A stretch of DNA of 64,000 bases from Alistipes sp. Lineage in GTDB: Bacteria > Bacteroidota > Bacteroidia > Bacteroidales > Rikenellaceae. This document shows positions 14,800-23,248 of this stretch, piece by piece. The notes under the pieces were generated by a model. The model made no database searches. It had not been told where the DNA came from and saw only the letters and a program-made list of their open reading frames with translations. Every line of letters starts with the position of its first letter. The first letter of the stretch is position 1. Where the stretch lies: positions 370,054 to 434,053 of the forward strand of contig JAFQHI010000025.1 in the NCBI GenBank assembly GCA_017398045.1, written 5' to 3'. A program made the translations under genes and the position numbers.

Positions 14800-17577
14800 A
14801 TGAAACGACTTATTACGTTAGTATTGCTGTTTTTTACGCTACAAGCTGTAGCGCAGGACGAACGGCTTTATCTCACCGGCAAGGGGTGGGACGACACGGT
14901 AAATTGGGATTTTTATTGCACCGACGGTATGCGGAGCGGCTCCTGGCAACAGATTGCCGTACCTTCGCAATGGGAGGTGCAGGGCTTTGGCGAGTATAGC
15001 TATGGCCGTTGGTATAAGGAGGGTAGGGCCTTCCCGCCCCGCGAGGAGGGTATCTATCGTCGTCGTTTTGTCGTGCCGAAGGCGTGGCGAGGCGAGCAGG
15101 TGCGCGTGGTCTTTGAGGGCGTGATGACCGATGCCGAGGTGAAAATCAACGGCCGCAAGGCAGGCGAGATTCATCGCGGTGCCTTCTATGAGTTTGACTA
15201 CGATATCTCGAAGTTGGTGCGCTATGGTGCAGAGAACGAAATCGAGGTACACGTTTGGAAAGAGTCCTCGAATAAGAGTGTCAATGCGGCCGAGCGCAAG
15301 GCCGACTGGTGGATTTTCGGCGGTATCTTCCGCCCCGTCTATCTGGAGGTGCGCCCCAAGACCCGTATCGAGGATTATGCCCTCGACCCGCGCATGGATG
15401 GCACGTTGCTCGGTACGCTCTATACGACCCCCGTGGCCGAAGGGTCGATGCTCGAACTGACGCTCGATGGCGAAAAGGTGTTGCGCTATACGCTGAAGGC
15501 GGGCGTCGAACATCCGATTGATGCCTCGTGGATGGGTATCGAGCCGTGGGGTCCCGAGTCGCCCAAGCTCTATACGTTGGGGCTTCGTCTGTTGGATGCC
15601 AAGGGGAAATCGCTCCACTATCGTGAGGAGAAAATCGGTTTCCGCACGCTGGAGGTACGCCCTGCCGACGGACTCTATCTCAATGGTGTAAAACTGCTCT
15701 TGAAGGGCATCAATCGCCACTCCTTCTGGCCGGAGGGCGGTCGCACGACCAGCCCCGAAATCAGCTTGCAGGATGCCCGCCTCATTAAGGAGATGAACAT
15801 GAATGCCGTGCGTGTGCATTACGCCCCCGACCGCCACTTCCTCGATGTGTGCGACTCGTTGGGTCTGCTGGTTCTCAATGAGTTGTGCGGATGGCAGAAT
15901 TGCTACGACACGGAGGTGGGCGAGCCGCTCGTGAAGGCCTTTATGCGTCGTGACCGCAACTGTCCTTCGGTGATTATCTGGAGCAACGGCAACGAGGGCG
16001 GTTGGAACACCGAGCTGGACCATTTCTTCAGCGACCTTGACCCGCAAAAACGCCCGTTGGTGCATCCCTGGGCCGATTTCGGAGTGATTGATACGCACCA
16101 CTATCCCGCCTTCCAGACGGGCGTGGCCCGCTTTACGAATGGGCAGAAACTCTTCATGCCGACCGAGTTCATGCACGGTATGTACGACCAGGGTCATGGT
16201 GCCGGTCTGGAGGATTTCTGGACGAAATACACCTCCTCGCCCCTCTTCGTGGGTGGCTTTATGTGGGACTTCTCGGACAATGCCGTGGTGCGTAGCGACC
16301 GCAACGGTGCGCTCGACAGCGATGCGTCGAATGGTGCCGACGGTATCCTCGGCCCCCACCGCGAGAAGGAGGCGAGCTACTACACCGTGCGCGATGTGTG
16401 GGCCCCGATTCAGTTCGAGAACATCCGAATTACCCCCTCGTTCAATGGTCGCATTTTGACGCGCAACGACTACCTCTATACCAATCTGAAGGATTGCTCG
16501 GCTTCCTATCGTCTGCTGCGTGCAGAGGCCGATGGTATGAAGTCGATTGAGCAGGGTGAGGTGAAGCTTCCCGCCCTCGACCCGCGTTGCTCGGGCTTTT
16601 CGACCATGCATATTTCGGGTCGCTTCTTCGATGCCGATGTCTTGGAGATTACGCTCTGTCACCCCTCGGGCGAGGCGATGGTGACGCGCACCTGGCCGAT
16701 TCATCGTGCCGCTTACTATGTTCCTGAAAATACCAATGCGAAGATGCCGGCCGCGACCCTCTCTTCGACGGCCGATGCGGTGCAGTTGGCCGCTTCGGGC
16801 GTGACGGTAAGTTTCGATAAGGCGACGGCCTGTATCCGCTATGTGAAGGGTCGAAAGGGAAATGTTTCGCTCACCGACGGCCCGATTGCCGTGGGTATGA
16901 ATTGCCGTCTGGACCGCGTGGAAAGCCGTATGGAGGGCGATAAGGCGGTCTTTACGGCCTACTACCTCGGTGCGCTCGACTCGATTCGTTGGGAGATGGC
17001 CCCCGATGGGTCGCTCGCGATGTCGGCCGTGATGCTCAACCGCGCCAATGGCGGCAAGGGATTCGATGACGCCGTGGTTGTTCAAAATGTAAAGAATCTC
17101 GGCTTCTCGTTCCGCTATCCCGAAGAGCTTGTCGAGGGCGTGAAGTGGTTCGGCCGTGGCCCGCAGCGTGTCTGGAAGAATCGTATTCGCGGTACGCAGT
17201 ATGGCATTTGGCAGAAGGATTACAACGATGCGCTTACGGGTGCCGCCTTTGACCGCTTGGTCTATCCCGAATTCAAAGGCTATCATGCCGATATGCGTTG
17301 GATGACGCTCCAAACCAAGGAGGGCGACTTTACGGTGCGCTCATCGTCGGATGGCCTCTATATGCGACTCTATGGCCCCGAACAGCCGGCCGACAATAAG
17401 AGTGGCATCATTGCCTATCCCGATTTCCCGGAGGGCGACCTTTCGTTCCTCTATGAGATTCCCGCCATGCGTTGCTTCAAACCGTTGAGCGAACACGGCC
17501 CCTCGGGACAGCCCGGTCATGTCCGCATCAAGAAGGGTGATGAGGGTATTCACATGAATTTGCGATTTGAGTTTTAA
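14800..17577 (+). CDS. Secreted glycoside hydrolase family 2 enzyme
   Basis: A 925-residue enzyme with a signal peptide (MKRLITLVLLFFTLQAVAQ), starting 20 nt after the promoter; an upstream in-frame start at 14695 would lie before the promoter. The GH2 layout is clear. The N-terminal jelly-roll sugar-binding domain includes SQWEVQGFGEYSYGRWY and WWIFGGIFRPVYLE. An immunoglobulin-like domain follows, then a TIM barrel with GINRHSFWPEGGR. The acid/base is Glu399 in SNGNEGG and the nucleophile is Glu456 in PTEFMHG. A beta-galactosidase small-chain-like C-terminal domain completes it (WFGRGPQRVWKNR). The probable activity is beta-galactosidase or a related exo-glycosidase; the sugar specificity cannot be told. 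It is periplasmic or exported, and is a single gene with its own promoter and terminator. Confidence 0.88.
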   Translation: MKRLITLVLLFFTLQAVAQDERLYLTGKGWDDTVNWDFYCTDGMRSGSWQQIAVPSQWEVQGFGEYSYGRWYKEGRAFPPREEGIYRRRFVVPKAWRGEQVRVVFEGVMTDAEVKINGRKAGEIHRGAFYEFDYDISKLVRYGAENEIEVHVWKESSNKSVNAAERKADWWIFGGIFRPVYLEVRPKTRIEDYALDPRMDGTLLGTLYTTPVAEGSMLELTLDGEKVLRYTLKAGVEHPIDASWMGIEPWGPESPKLYTLGLRLLDAKGKSLHYREEKIGFRTLEVRPADGLYLNGVKLLLKGINRHSFWPEGGRTTSPEISLQDARLIKEMNMNAVRVHYAPDRHFLDVCDSLGLLVLNELCGWQNCYDTEVGEPLVKAFMRRDRNCPSVIIWSNGNEGGWNTELDHFFSDLDPQKRPLVHPWADFGVIDTHHYPAFQTGVARFTNGQKLFMPTEFMHGMYDQGHGAGLEDFWTKYTSSPLFVGGFMWDFSDNAVVRSDRNGALDSDASNGADGILGPHREKEASYYTVRDVWAPIQFENIRITPSFNGRILTRNDYLYTNLKDCSASYRLLRAEADGMKSIEQGEVKLPALDPRCSGFSTMHISGRFFDADVLEITLCHPSGEAMVTRTWPIHRAAYYVPENTNAKMPAATLSSTADAVQLAASGVTVSFDKATACIRYVKGRKGNVSLTDGPIAVGMNCRLDRVESRMEGDKAVFTAYYLGALDSIRWEMAPDGSLAMSAVMLNRANGGKGFDDAVVVQNVKNLGFSFRYPEELVEGVKWFGRGPQRVWKNRIRGTQYGIWQKDYNDALTGAAFDRLVYPEFKGYHADMRWMTLQTKEGDFTVRSSSDGLYMRLYGPEQPADNKSGIIAYPDFPEGDLSFLYEIPAMRCFKPLSEHGPSGQPGHVRIKKGDEGIHMNLRFEF

Positions 17578-17614
17578 TTTATATTTTTAGTACTCACAAC
17601 TGTCTGATAGTGAG

Positions 17615-17641
17615 AAGAGGGGCATTGCGCCCCTCTTTTTT
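17615..17641 (+). terminator. Terminator of the GH2 gene
   Basis: GAGGGGC (17617-17623) and GCCCCTC (17629-17635) form the stem, followed by a T run, 40 nt after the stop. Confidence 0.8.
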
Positions 17642-17666
17642 CATGAAAAATTAACACAGTATAGTT

Positions 17667-17686
17667 GCTTTTCTTAAAAGAAAAGC
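17667..17686. promoter_or_regulatory. Small inverted repeat upstream of the SusC operon
   Basis: GCTTTTCT-TAAA-AGAAAAGC: 8-bp arms with a 4-nt loop, 70 nt upstream of the susC start. No clean TAnnTTTG is visible here (nearest is TAGGCTTTG at 17717-17725, one base too long), so this may be a regulator site for the operon. Inference only. Confidence 0.35.
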
Positions 17687-17755
17687 CGAACTTTGTCCGC
17701 CATAATTTAGTTTTTATAGGCTTTGTAGGCGAAAACAAGCAAATTGTTAAATAGT

Positions 17756-20707
17756 ATGACACAAAAATTACGAATTCAAACGCTGTTGGCGATTCTCTTT
17801 TCGCTGCTCTCGACCGTGGTGATGGCCCAGAGCGGAGGAAAGGTGACCGTGAGTGGCGTGGTGACGTCGGCCGAGGACAACGAACCGCTGATTGGTGTGG
17901 CCGTCGTAACCGAAGCGATGACGGGTGTCACAACCTCGATTGATGGCGATTACACCATCCAGGTCGAGGCCGGCACCAAGCTCATCTTTCAGTACATCGG
18001 CTATCAGCAAGTCGAGTGGATGGTGCCTGAAGGCCAAGCCTCGGTGACCTACAACCTGCAAATGCAGAGCGAGGCCCAGGCGGTGGACGAGGTGGTCGTG
18101 ATTGCCTATGGTGTCCGCAAGAAGGGTACCGTGGCAGGTTCGGTTTCGACTGTCAAGGCCGAGAAGATTGAGAGTACCCCGACGGCCGCCTTCGACCAGG
18201 CGTTGCAGGGTCAGGTGCCGGGTCTGACGGTCCTCTCGAATACGGGTGAGCCGAGCGCAGCGGCCGTGATGACGATTCGCGGTACGAACTCGATTAACTC
18301 GGGTACCGCTCCGCTCTACATCTTGGACGGTGTGCCTATCTCGAGCAGCGATTTCAATACCATCAATCCGGCCGATATCGAGTCGTTGTCGGTCTTGAAG
18401 GATGCCTCTTCGACCTCGATTTATGGTGCGCGTGCCGCCAATGGTGTGATTGTGATTACCACCAAGCGTGGCCGCATGGCCGACCGCCCCAACATCGAGT
18501 ACCGTATGCAGATGGGTATCTCGCAGATTGCAAACGGAAAGTGGGATTTGATGAACACAGCCGAGCGCATCCAGTACGAGAAAGAAATCGGCATGACCGA
18601 GGGTCAGAACTACAATGTCTTGAGCCAGACGGATGTAAACTGGATGAAGGAGGTATTCAACTCGGCTGCCCTGTTGCAGAGCCACGAGGTCTCGATTTCG
18701 GGTGCCGACGAAAAGACCCACTACTACATCTCGGGTGGCTACTACAGCCAGGATGGTACGGCTGCCGGTTCGTCGTTTGAGCGTTATTCGTTCCGCGCCA
18801 ATTTGGAGCGTCAGGCCAATTCGTGGCTGAAGGTGGGTACGAACACGATGCTCAACTACCAGCTCATCCAGCAGGCCGACGAGGGTAGCTATACGCTCGT
18901 AACGCCCATCTCGGCTGCCCGCTTCATGTTGCCCTACAACAGCCCCTATCGTGCCGATGGCTCGCTGGCCTCGGTGTCGGATGGCTCGTGGACGGGTATG
19001 GGGCAGAACCCTCTGGAGTGGCTGGAGAACAACCCCGTCAATTACAAGAAGTACAAGCTGATTACGACCCTCTTTGCCGAGGCAACGCCCCTCGAGGGAC
19101 TGACCCTGCGTTCGCAGTTCAGCATCGACTATGGTCATACGACCGGCTTCGGTAAGTCCTATCCGAGCTATGCGCCCAACCTGGGCGAGGGTTCGGCTTC
19201 GCGCTCCTCGACCGATAACCACACCCTCACCGTGACCAACACGGTGAACTACCGTTTTACGAAGGATAACAAGCACAACTTCAACTTCATGGTGGGTCAG
19301 GAGGGTATCGACTACCACTATGAGGCCTTCAGCCTGATGACCAAGGGTCAGAACAACGATAAACTGACCAACATCTCGACCGGTACGCGTGCCACCTCGT
19401 GGAGCGACACGACCGATTCGGATTATGGTTTCCTCTCGTTCTTTGGTCGTGCCGAGTACAACTACGACAACCGCTACTTCGTGGAGGCTGCCGCCCGTGC
19501 CGATGCCTCGTCGCGTTTCGGTAAGTCGCGTCGTTGGGCCGGTTTCTGGTCGGTAGGTTTCATGTGGAATCTGCGCAACGAGCAATTTATGGAGTCCTCG
19601 TCGCGTTGGCTGACCAATGCCCAGCTCCAGTTCTCGACCGGTACGTCGGGTAACTCGTCGATTCCCAACTACGAGCATCTGGCCCTCATTGCCGGTGGCC
19701 TGGATTATGTCGGTGATGCCGGTTTGTCGCTGGCACAGCCCGGAAATCCCGATTTGGGTTGGGAGAAGCCCTGGACAACGAACCTCGCCCTGCACGTCGG
19801 TTTCTGGAATCGACTGAATGTCGATGCCGAGTTCTACTACAAGCAGACCTCGGATATGTTGATGGAGGTGCCGCAGCCTACCTCGGACAAGGGCTACGGC
19901 TACTATTGGGACAACGTGGGCGAGATGATTAACGTCGGTGCCGAGTTGTCGATTTCCGCCTCGCTCCTCTCGACCGAGAAGTTCCTCTGGATGGTTAATG
20001 CCAACATTTCGTATAACCACAACGAGATTACCGAACTCTACAACGGCGTGCAGGAGTATGAGCGTTCGAATACCAACACGAAGCTCGTTGTAGGTCGTCC
20101 GTTGGGTGAGTTCTTCATCAACCGCTATGCCGGTGTGAACCCCGCCAATGGTGATGCCCTCTGGTACACGAAGGATGGCGAGATTACCAACGAACTGAAG
20201 GATAGCGACAAGGTGTTGGTGGGCAAGAGCTACATGGCCCCCTGGCAGGGTGGTTTCGGTACGACCCTTTCGTGGAACGGCCTCTCGCTGACGGCCCAAT
20301 TCAGCTGGGTTGCTGACCGCTGGATGCTCAACAACGACCGCTACTTCGACGAGTCGAACGGCCGTTTCTCGACCTACAACCAGTCGAAGCGTCTGCTGAA
20401 CCGTTGGAAGCAACCGGGCGATGTGACCGATATCCCGCGTCACGGTGTCTATACCGAGTTCGACAGCCGTCTGTTGGAGGATGCCTCGTTCCTGCGTTTG
20501 AAGAATGTGATGTTGAGCTATTCGGTGCCCGAAAAGTGGATTCGCAAGACGCGCATCTTCAGTGGTGCCAGAATCTATGTGCAGGGTCAGAATCTGCTGA
20601 CCTTTACCAAGTTCTCGGGACTGGACCCCGAGGGTACGACGAACATTTATGCCGCCCAGTACCCCATGTCGCGCCAGTTCACGGCAGGTATTGACCTTAA
20701 ATTCTAA
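17756..20707 (+). CDS. SusC/RagA-family TonB-linked outer-membrane transporter
   Basis: A 983-residue protein starting at MTQKLRIQT with a signal peptide ending near VVMAQ. Residues about 30-110 are the carboxypeptidase-regulatory-like domain (VSGVVTSAEDNEPLIGVAV). EVVVIAYGVRKKGTVAGSV marks the TonB box and start of the plug, which carries TIRGTNSINSGTAPLYILDGVP and SIYGARAANGVIVITTKRG. The remaining ~750 residues form the 22-stranded barrel ending in the aromatic C-terminus DLKF. With SusD it makes the hinged-lid importer for large nutrients, energised by TonB. It heads a nine-gene operon that has a protease and no polysaccharide-cleaving enzyme, so peptides are a more likely cargo than glycans. 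That is inference. Confidence 0.93.
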   Translation: MTQKLRIQTLLAILFSLLSTVVMAQSGGKVTVSGVVTSAEDNEPLIGVAVVTEAMTGVTTSIDGDYTIQVEAGTKLIFQYIGYQQVEWMVPEGQASVTYNLQMQSEAQAVDEVVVIAYGVRKKGTVAGSVSTVKAEKIESTPTAAFDQALQGQVPGLTVLSNTGEPSAAAVMTIRGTNSINSGTAPLYILDGVPISSSDFNTINPADIESLSVLKDASSTSIYGARAANGVIVITTKRGRMADRPNIEYRMQMGISQIANGKWDLMNTAERIQYEKEIGMTEGQNYNVLSQTDVNWMKEVFNSAALLQSHEVSISGADEKTHYYISGGYYSQDGTAAGSSFERYSFRANLERQANSWLKVGTNTMLNYQLIQQADEGSYTLVTPISAARFMLPYNSPYRADGSLASVSDGSWTGMGQNPLEWLENNPVNYKKYKLITTLFAEATPLEGLTLRSQFSIDYGHTTGFGKSYPSYAPNLGEGSASRSSTDNHTLTVTNTVNYRFTKDNKHNFNFMVGQEGIDYHYEAFSLMTKGQNNDKLTNISTGTRATSWSDTTDSDYGFLSFFGRAEYNYDNRYFVEAAARADASSRFGKSRRWAGFWSVGFMWNLRNEQFMESSSRWLTNAQLQFSTGTSGNSSIPNYEHLALIAGGLDYVGDAGLSLAQPGNPDLGWEKPWTTNLALHVGFWNRLNVDAEFYYKQTSDMLMEVPQPTSDKGYGYYWDNVGEMINVGAELSISASLLSTEKFLWMVNANISYNHNEITELYNGVQEYERSNTNTKLVVGRPLGEFFINRYAGVNPANGDALWYTKDGEITNELKDSDKVLVGKSYMAPWQGGFGTTLSWNGLSLTAQFSWVADRWMLNNDRYFDESNGRFSTYNQSKRLLNRWKQPGDVTDIPRHGVYTEFDSRLLEDASFLRLKNVMLSYSVPEKWIRKTRIFSGARIYVQGQNLLTFTKFSGLDPEGTTNIYAAQYPMSRQFTAGIDLKF

Positions 20708-20715
20708 TGTGAGCC

Positions 20716-22278
20716 ATGATGACTATTGTACGAAATACGAAAATCTATGCGATGTTGGTGGCTGTAGCCTTCAGCCTCACGTCGTGTCTGGATAAGGTCC
20801 CCGAATCGGCCATTCCCGAGGGGGATGCCATGAACCCCGCCCACGGTGCTATTCAGGCCTATCAGGAGGCCGAGCAGTTCCTGACGGGTATCTATGCCGG
20901 CATGATGAGCGGTTCGCTCTGGAGCGGCTACCTGACGCTCGTCCCCGAGATTCAGGCCGACCTGGCCTATGCCGTGGACGGCTATTCGAATGCCTATGGT
21001 AACATCTGGCAGTGGGATATTCGCCCCACCAATGCCGAGATTGAGGCCATCTATGGCTCGCTCTATTCGCTGATTGCCAAGTGTAACTTCTTCCTCGAGC
21101 GTGTCGATGCCATCATCGCTGCCCAGACCATCGACGAGAATATCCAGGTGCTGGATTATTATAAAGGAGAGGTCTATGCCATCCGTGCGCTGTGCTACGC
21201 AGAGCTGATTAAGTGCTTTGCGAAGGCCTACGACCCCGCTACGGCACACGACGAGCTGGGTGTGGTGATTCGCACGAAGTACAGCGAGCCGGAGCCTTCC
21301 CGTCGTTCGTCGCTCTACGATTCGTATGCCTTGGTGCTTGAGGATTTGGCCCGTGCCGAGGAGTTGCTCGATACGGAGAACGACTACTACGGTGCCTTCT
21401 ACATGACCAACGCATCGGTGTGCGCTTTGCGTGCGCGTGTAGCCCTCCATATGCAGGATTGGGAGACGGCCATCGCGTATGCATCGAAGGTGATTAACCA
21501 CCCCGATAAGACGTTCGATTTGGCAAGTGCCTCGATTGCTTATACGCCGCAGTTGAGCTACTTCGACTATATGTGGCAGTACGACCAGGCCTTCGAGATT
21601 ATCTTCCAGGTGGGCTTCACTCCCACTTCGTTTGGCGGTCAGCTGGGTTCGATTTTCCTGAATGTGACGACCGACTATACCTATTATTATCCCGACTATG
21701 TGCCGGCACAGTGGGTGTTGGACCTCTATTCGTCGTCCGATTTGCGCTACAAGACCTATTTCCAAAATGTGACGACCGGTTACGACCACGCACTGACGTG
21801 GCCCGTGCTGATTAAGTATTTCGGAAATCAGGACTTCATCTCGCAGTACAACATCTACCAGGTTTCGATGCCGAAGCTTTTCCGCCTTGCCGAGCAGTAC
21901 CTGATTCGTGCCGAGGCCTACTGCCGTCGTGCGAACCCCGACTACAATGCCGCAGCCAAGGATTTAACCACGTTGCGCGGTGCGCGTATGTCCACAGCGA
22001 GCAGCGTGAGCCTGACGGCCGATAACTACCTCGAGACGATTGCCGACGAGCGCGTCCGCGAACTCTACATGGAGGGTTTCCGCCTCTGGGATTTGAAGCG
22101 TTGGGGTAACCTCTACCGCAACGGTGAGGGTTTCACGCGCAAGCAACAGACCTCGTCGCTCAAGGAGGGTAGCTCGCTGCGTGTGAAGGCCGACAATCCG
22201 CTCTTCACGTGGCCCATCCCGCAGCACGAGCTGGAGTCGCCCGGCTCGGAGGTGCAGCCTAACGAGAGCAATAAGTAA
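20716..22278 (+). CDS. SusD/RagB-family surface lipoprotein
   Basis: A 520-residue lipoprotein (lipobox LTSC, Cys24) that forms the extracellular lid over the SusC barrel and binds the nutrient. Family features: the N-terminal DKVPESAIPEGDAMN, helical TPR-like units through 60-330 (QFLTGIYAGMMSG, EVYAIRALCYAEL), and the C-terminal SusD signature with ADERVRELYMEGFRLWDLKRWG followed by LFTWPIPQHEL. Nothing is missing. Its start lies 8 nt after the susC stop. Substrate type cannot be read from sequence. Confidence 0.93.
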   Translation: MMTIVRNTKIYAMLVAVAFSLTSCLDKVPESAIPEGDAMNPAHGAIQAYQEAEQFLTGIYAGMMSGSLWSGYLTLVPEIQADLAYAVDGYSNAYGNIWQWDIRPTNAEIEAIYGSLYSLIAKCNFFLERVDAIIAAQTIDENIQVLDYYKGEVYAIRALCYAELIKCFAKAYDPATAHDELGVVIRTKYSEPEPSRRSSLYDSYALVLEDLARAEELLDTENDYYGAFYMTNASVCALRARVALHMQDWETAIAYASKVINHPDKTFDLASASIAYTPQLSYFDYMWQYDQAFEIIFQVGFTPTSFGGQLGSIFLNVTTDYTYYYPDYVPAQWVLDLYSSSDLRYKTYFQNVTTGYDHALTWPVLIKYFGNQDFISQYNIYQVSMPKLFRLAEQYLIRAEAYCRRANPDYNAAAKDLTTLRGARMSTASSVSLTADNYLETIADERVRELYMEGFRLWDLKRWGNLYRNGEGFTRKQQTSSLKEGSSLRVKADNPLFTWPIPQHELESPGSEVQPNESNK

Positions 22279-22291
22279 CCGCTGAAAAAAG

Positions 22292-23215
22292 ATGTCAGTT
22301 ATGAAGAAATATATGTTATCGGTTTTGGTGGCCATGGTCGCAGTGGGCTGGATGACGGCTTGCGACGAGGAATATACCACCTACAACGGCCCCGAGTATG
22401 TGATGTTTGCCGACACGATGTCGCTGCACATGGTTGAGCAGGATGCCGACTTCTTTACCGTCCCCTTCTCTTCGACCATTGCTTGCGACTATGACCGCAC
22501 CTTTGCTGTGGAGATTATCGACGAGGGCAGCAACGCCATCGAGGGGTTGCACTATCGCCTCGAGTCGAATACGATTACGATTCCGGCCGGAGAGCTGGCT
22601 GCCGATGTGCGCGTCAAGGGCATTTATGAGCATATCGAGCCGACCGACTCGCTCGGTTTCCGCCTGCGTCTGGTGATGCCCGAGCAGCTCAATTGGGACC
22701 TCTATGAGTGCTACAACGAGACGAAGGTCATCATGTACAAGGCTTGCCCGTTCGATATCAACAACTTCTCGGGCTGGTGCGTATTGACCTCGATGTTCCT
22801 GCGCGACTATCCGGGTGAGAATGCCTCGTATCAGCGTCTGATTCAGACCGAGGTACATCCCACGGAAACGAATACGGTGATTCTGCGCAACGCCATGTTC
22901 GATGGTTATGACCTGAAGATTAAGTTCGACACGACCGACTCGTCGAATCCGCTTGTTACGATGGATGAGGACCAGGTGTTGAGCGACGAGGCTTCGGTCT
23001 TGGGCTGGATTTTGGGCGATAACCACATTCTCTGCACCGACAGCTACTACTATCCCTCGTACTACAATGCCTGCCAGTCGTTTGTCGAGCTTTGGTTGGA
23101 GGTTTATGTCGAGAAACTCGGTGCGCCGGTTGGTACGATTGGCCATTTCTACAATATCCTGGAGTGGATTAGCGATGAGGAGGCCGAGCGTCTGCAACGC
23201 GAGGAGGGTATGTAA
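22292..23215 (+). CDS. Lipoprotein of the SusCD operon, possibly DUF4984/DUF4843-like
   Basis: A 307-residue lipoprotein (signal MKKYMLSVLVAMVAVGWMTAC as two parts, lipobox WMTAC). Starts at 22292 or at the second ATG (22301). Residues about 30-150 are beta-rich with the phrase TVPFSSTIACDYDRTFAVE and PAGELAADVRVKG, reminiscent of Calx-beta-type modules found in SusE-position lipoproteins. The C-terminal part (CPFDINNFSGWCV to the end) is likely a separate beta domain. A role as an accessory surface binding protein in SusCD loci is the usual assumption for genes in this place. The exact family assignment is uncertain. Confidence 0.6.
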   Translation: MSVMKKYMLSVLVAMVAVGWMTACDEEYTTYNGPEYVMFADTMSLHMVEQDADFFTVPFSSTIACDYDRTFAVEIIDEGSNAIEGLHYRLESNTITIPAGELAADVRVKGIYEHIEPTDSLGFRLRLVMPEQLNWDLYECYNETKVIMYKACPFDINNFSGWCVLTSMFLRDYPGENASYQRLIQTEVHPTETNTVILRNAMFDGYDLKIKFDTTDSSNPLVTMDEDQVLSDEASVLGWILGDNHILCTDSYYYPSYYNACQSFVELWLEVYVEKLGAPVGTIGHFYNILEWISDEEAERLQREEGM

Positions 23216-23248
23216 TCCGATTGAGAACAAAGAAAACGTAAAGAGTAT

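Noticed and set aside
14839-17313. 824-residue minus-strand ORF opposite the GH2 gene
   Set aside because: Shadow. His/Arg/Ile-rich composition is typical of antisense frames, and no domain is recognisable.
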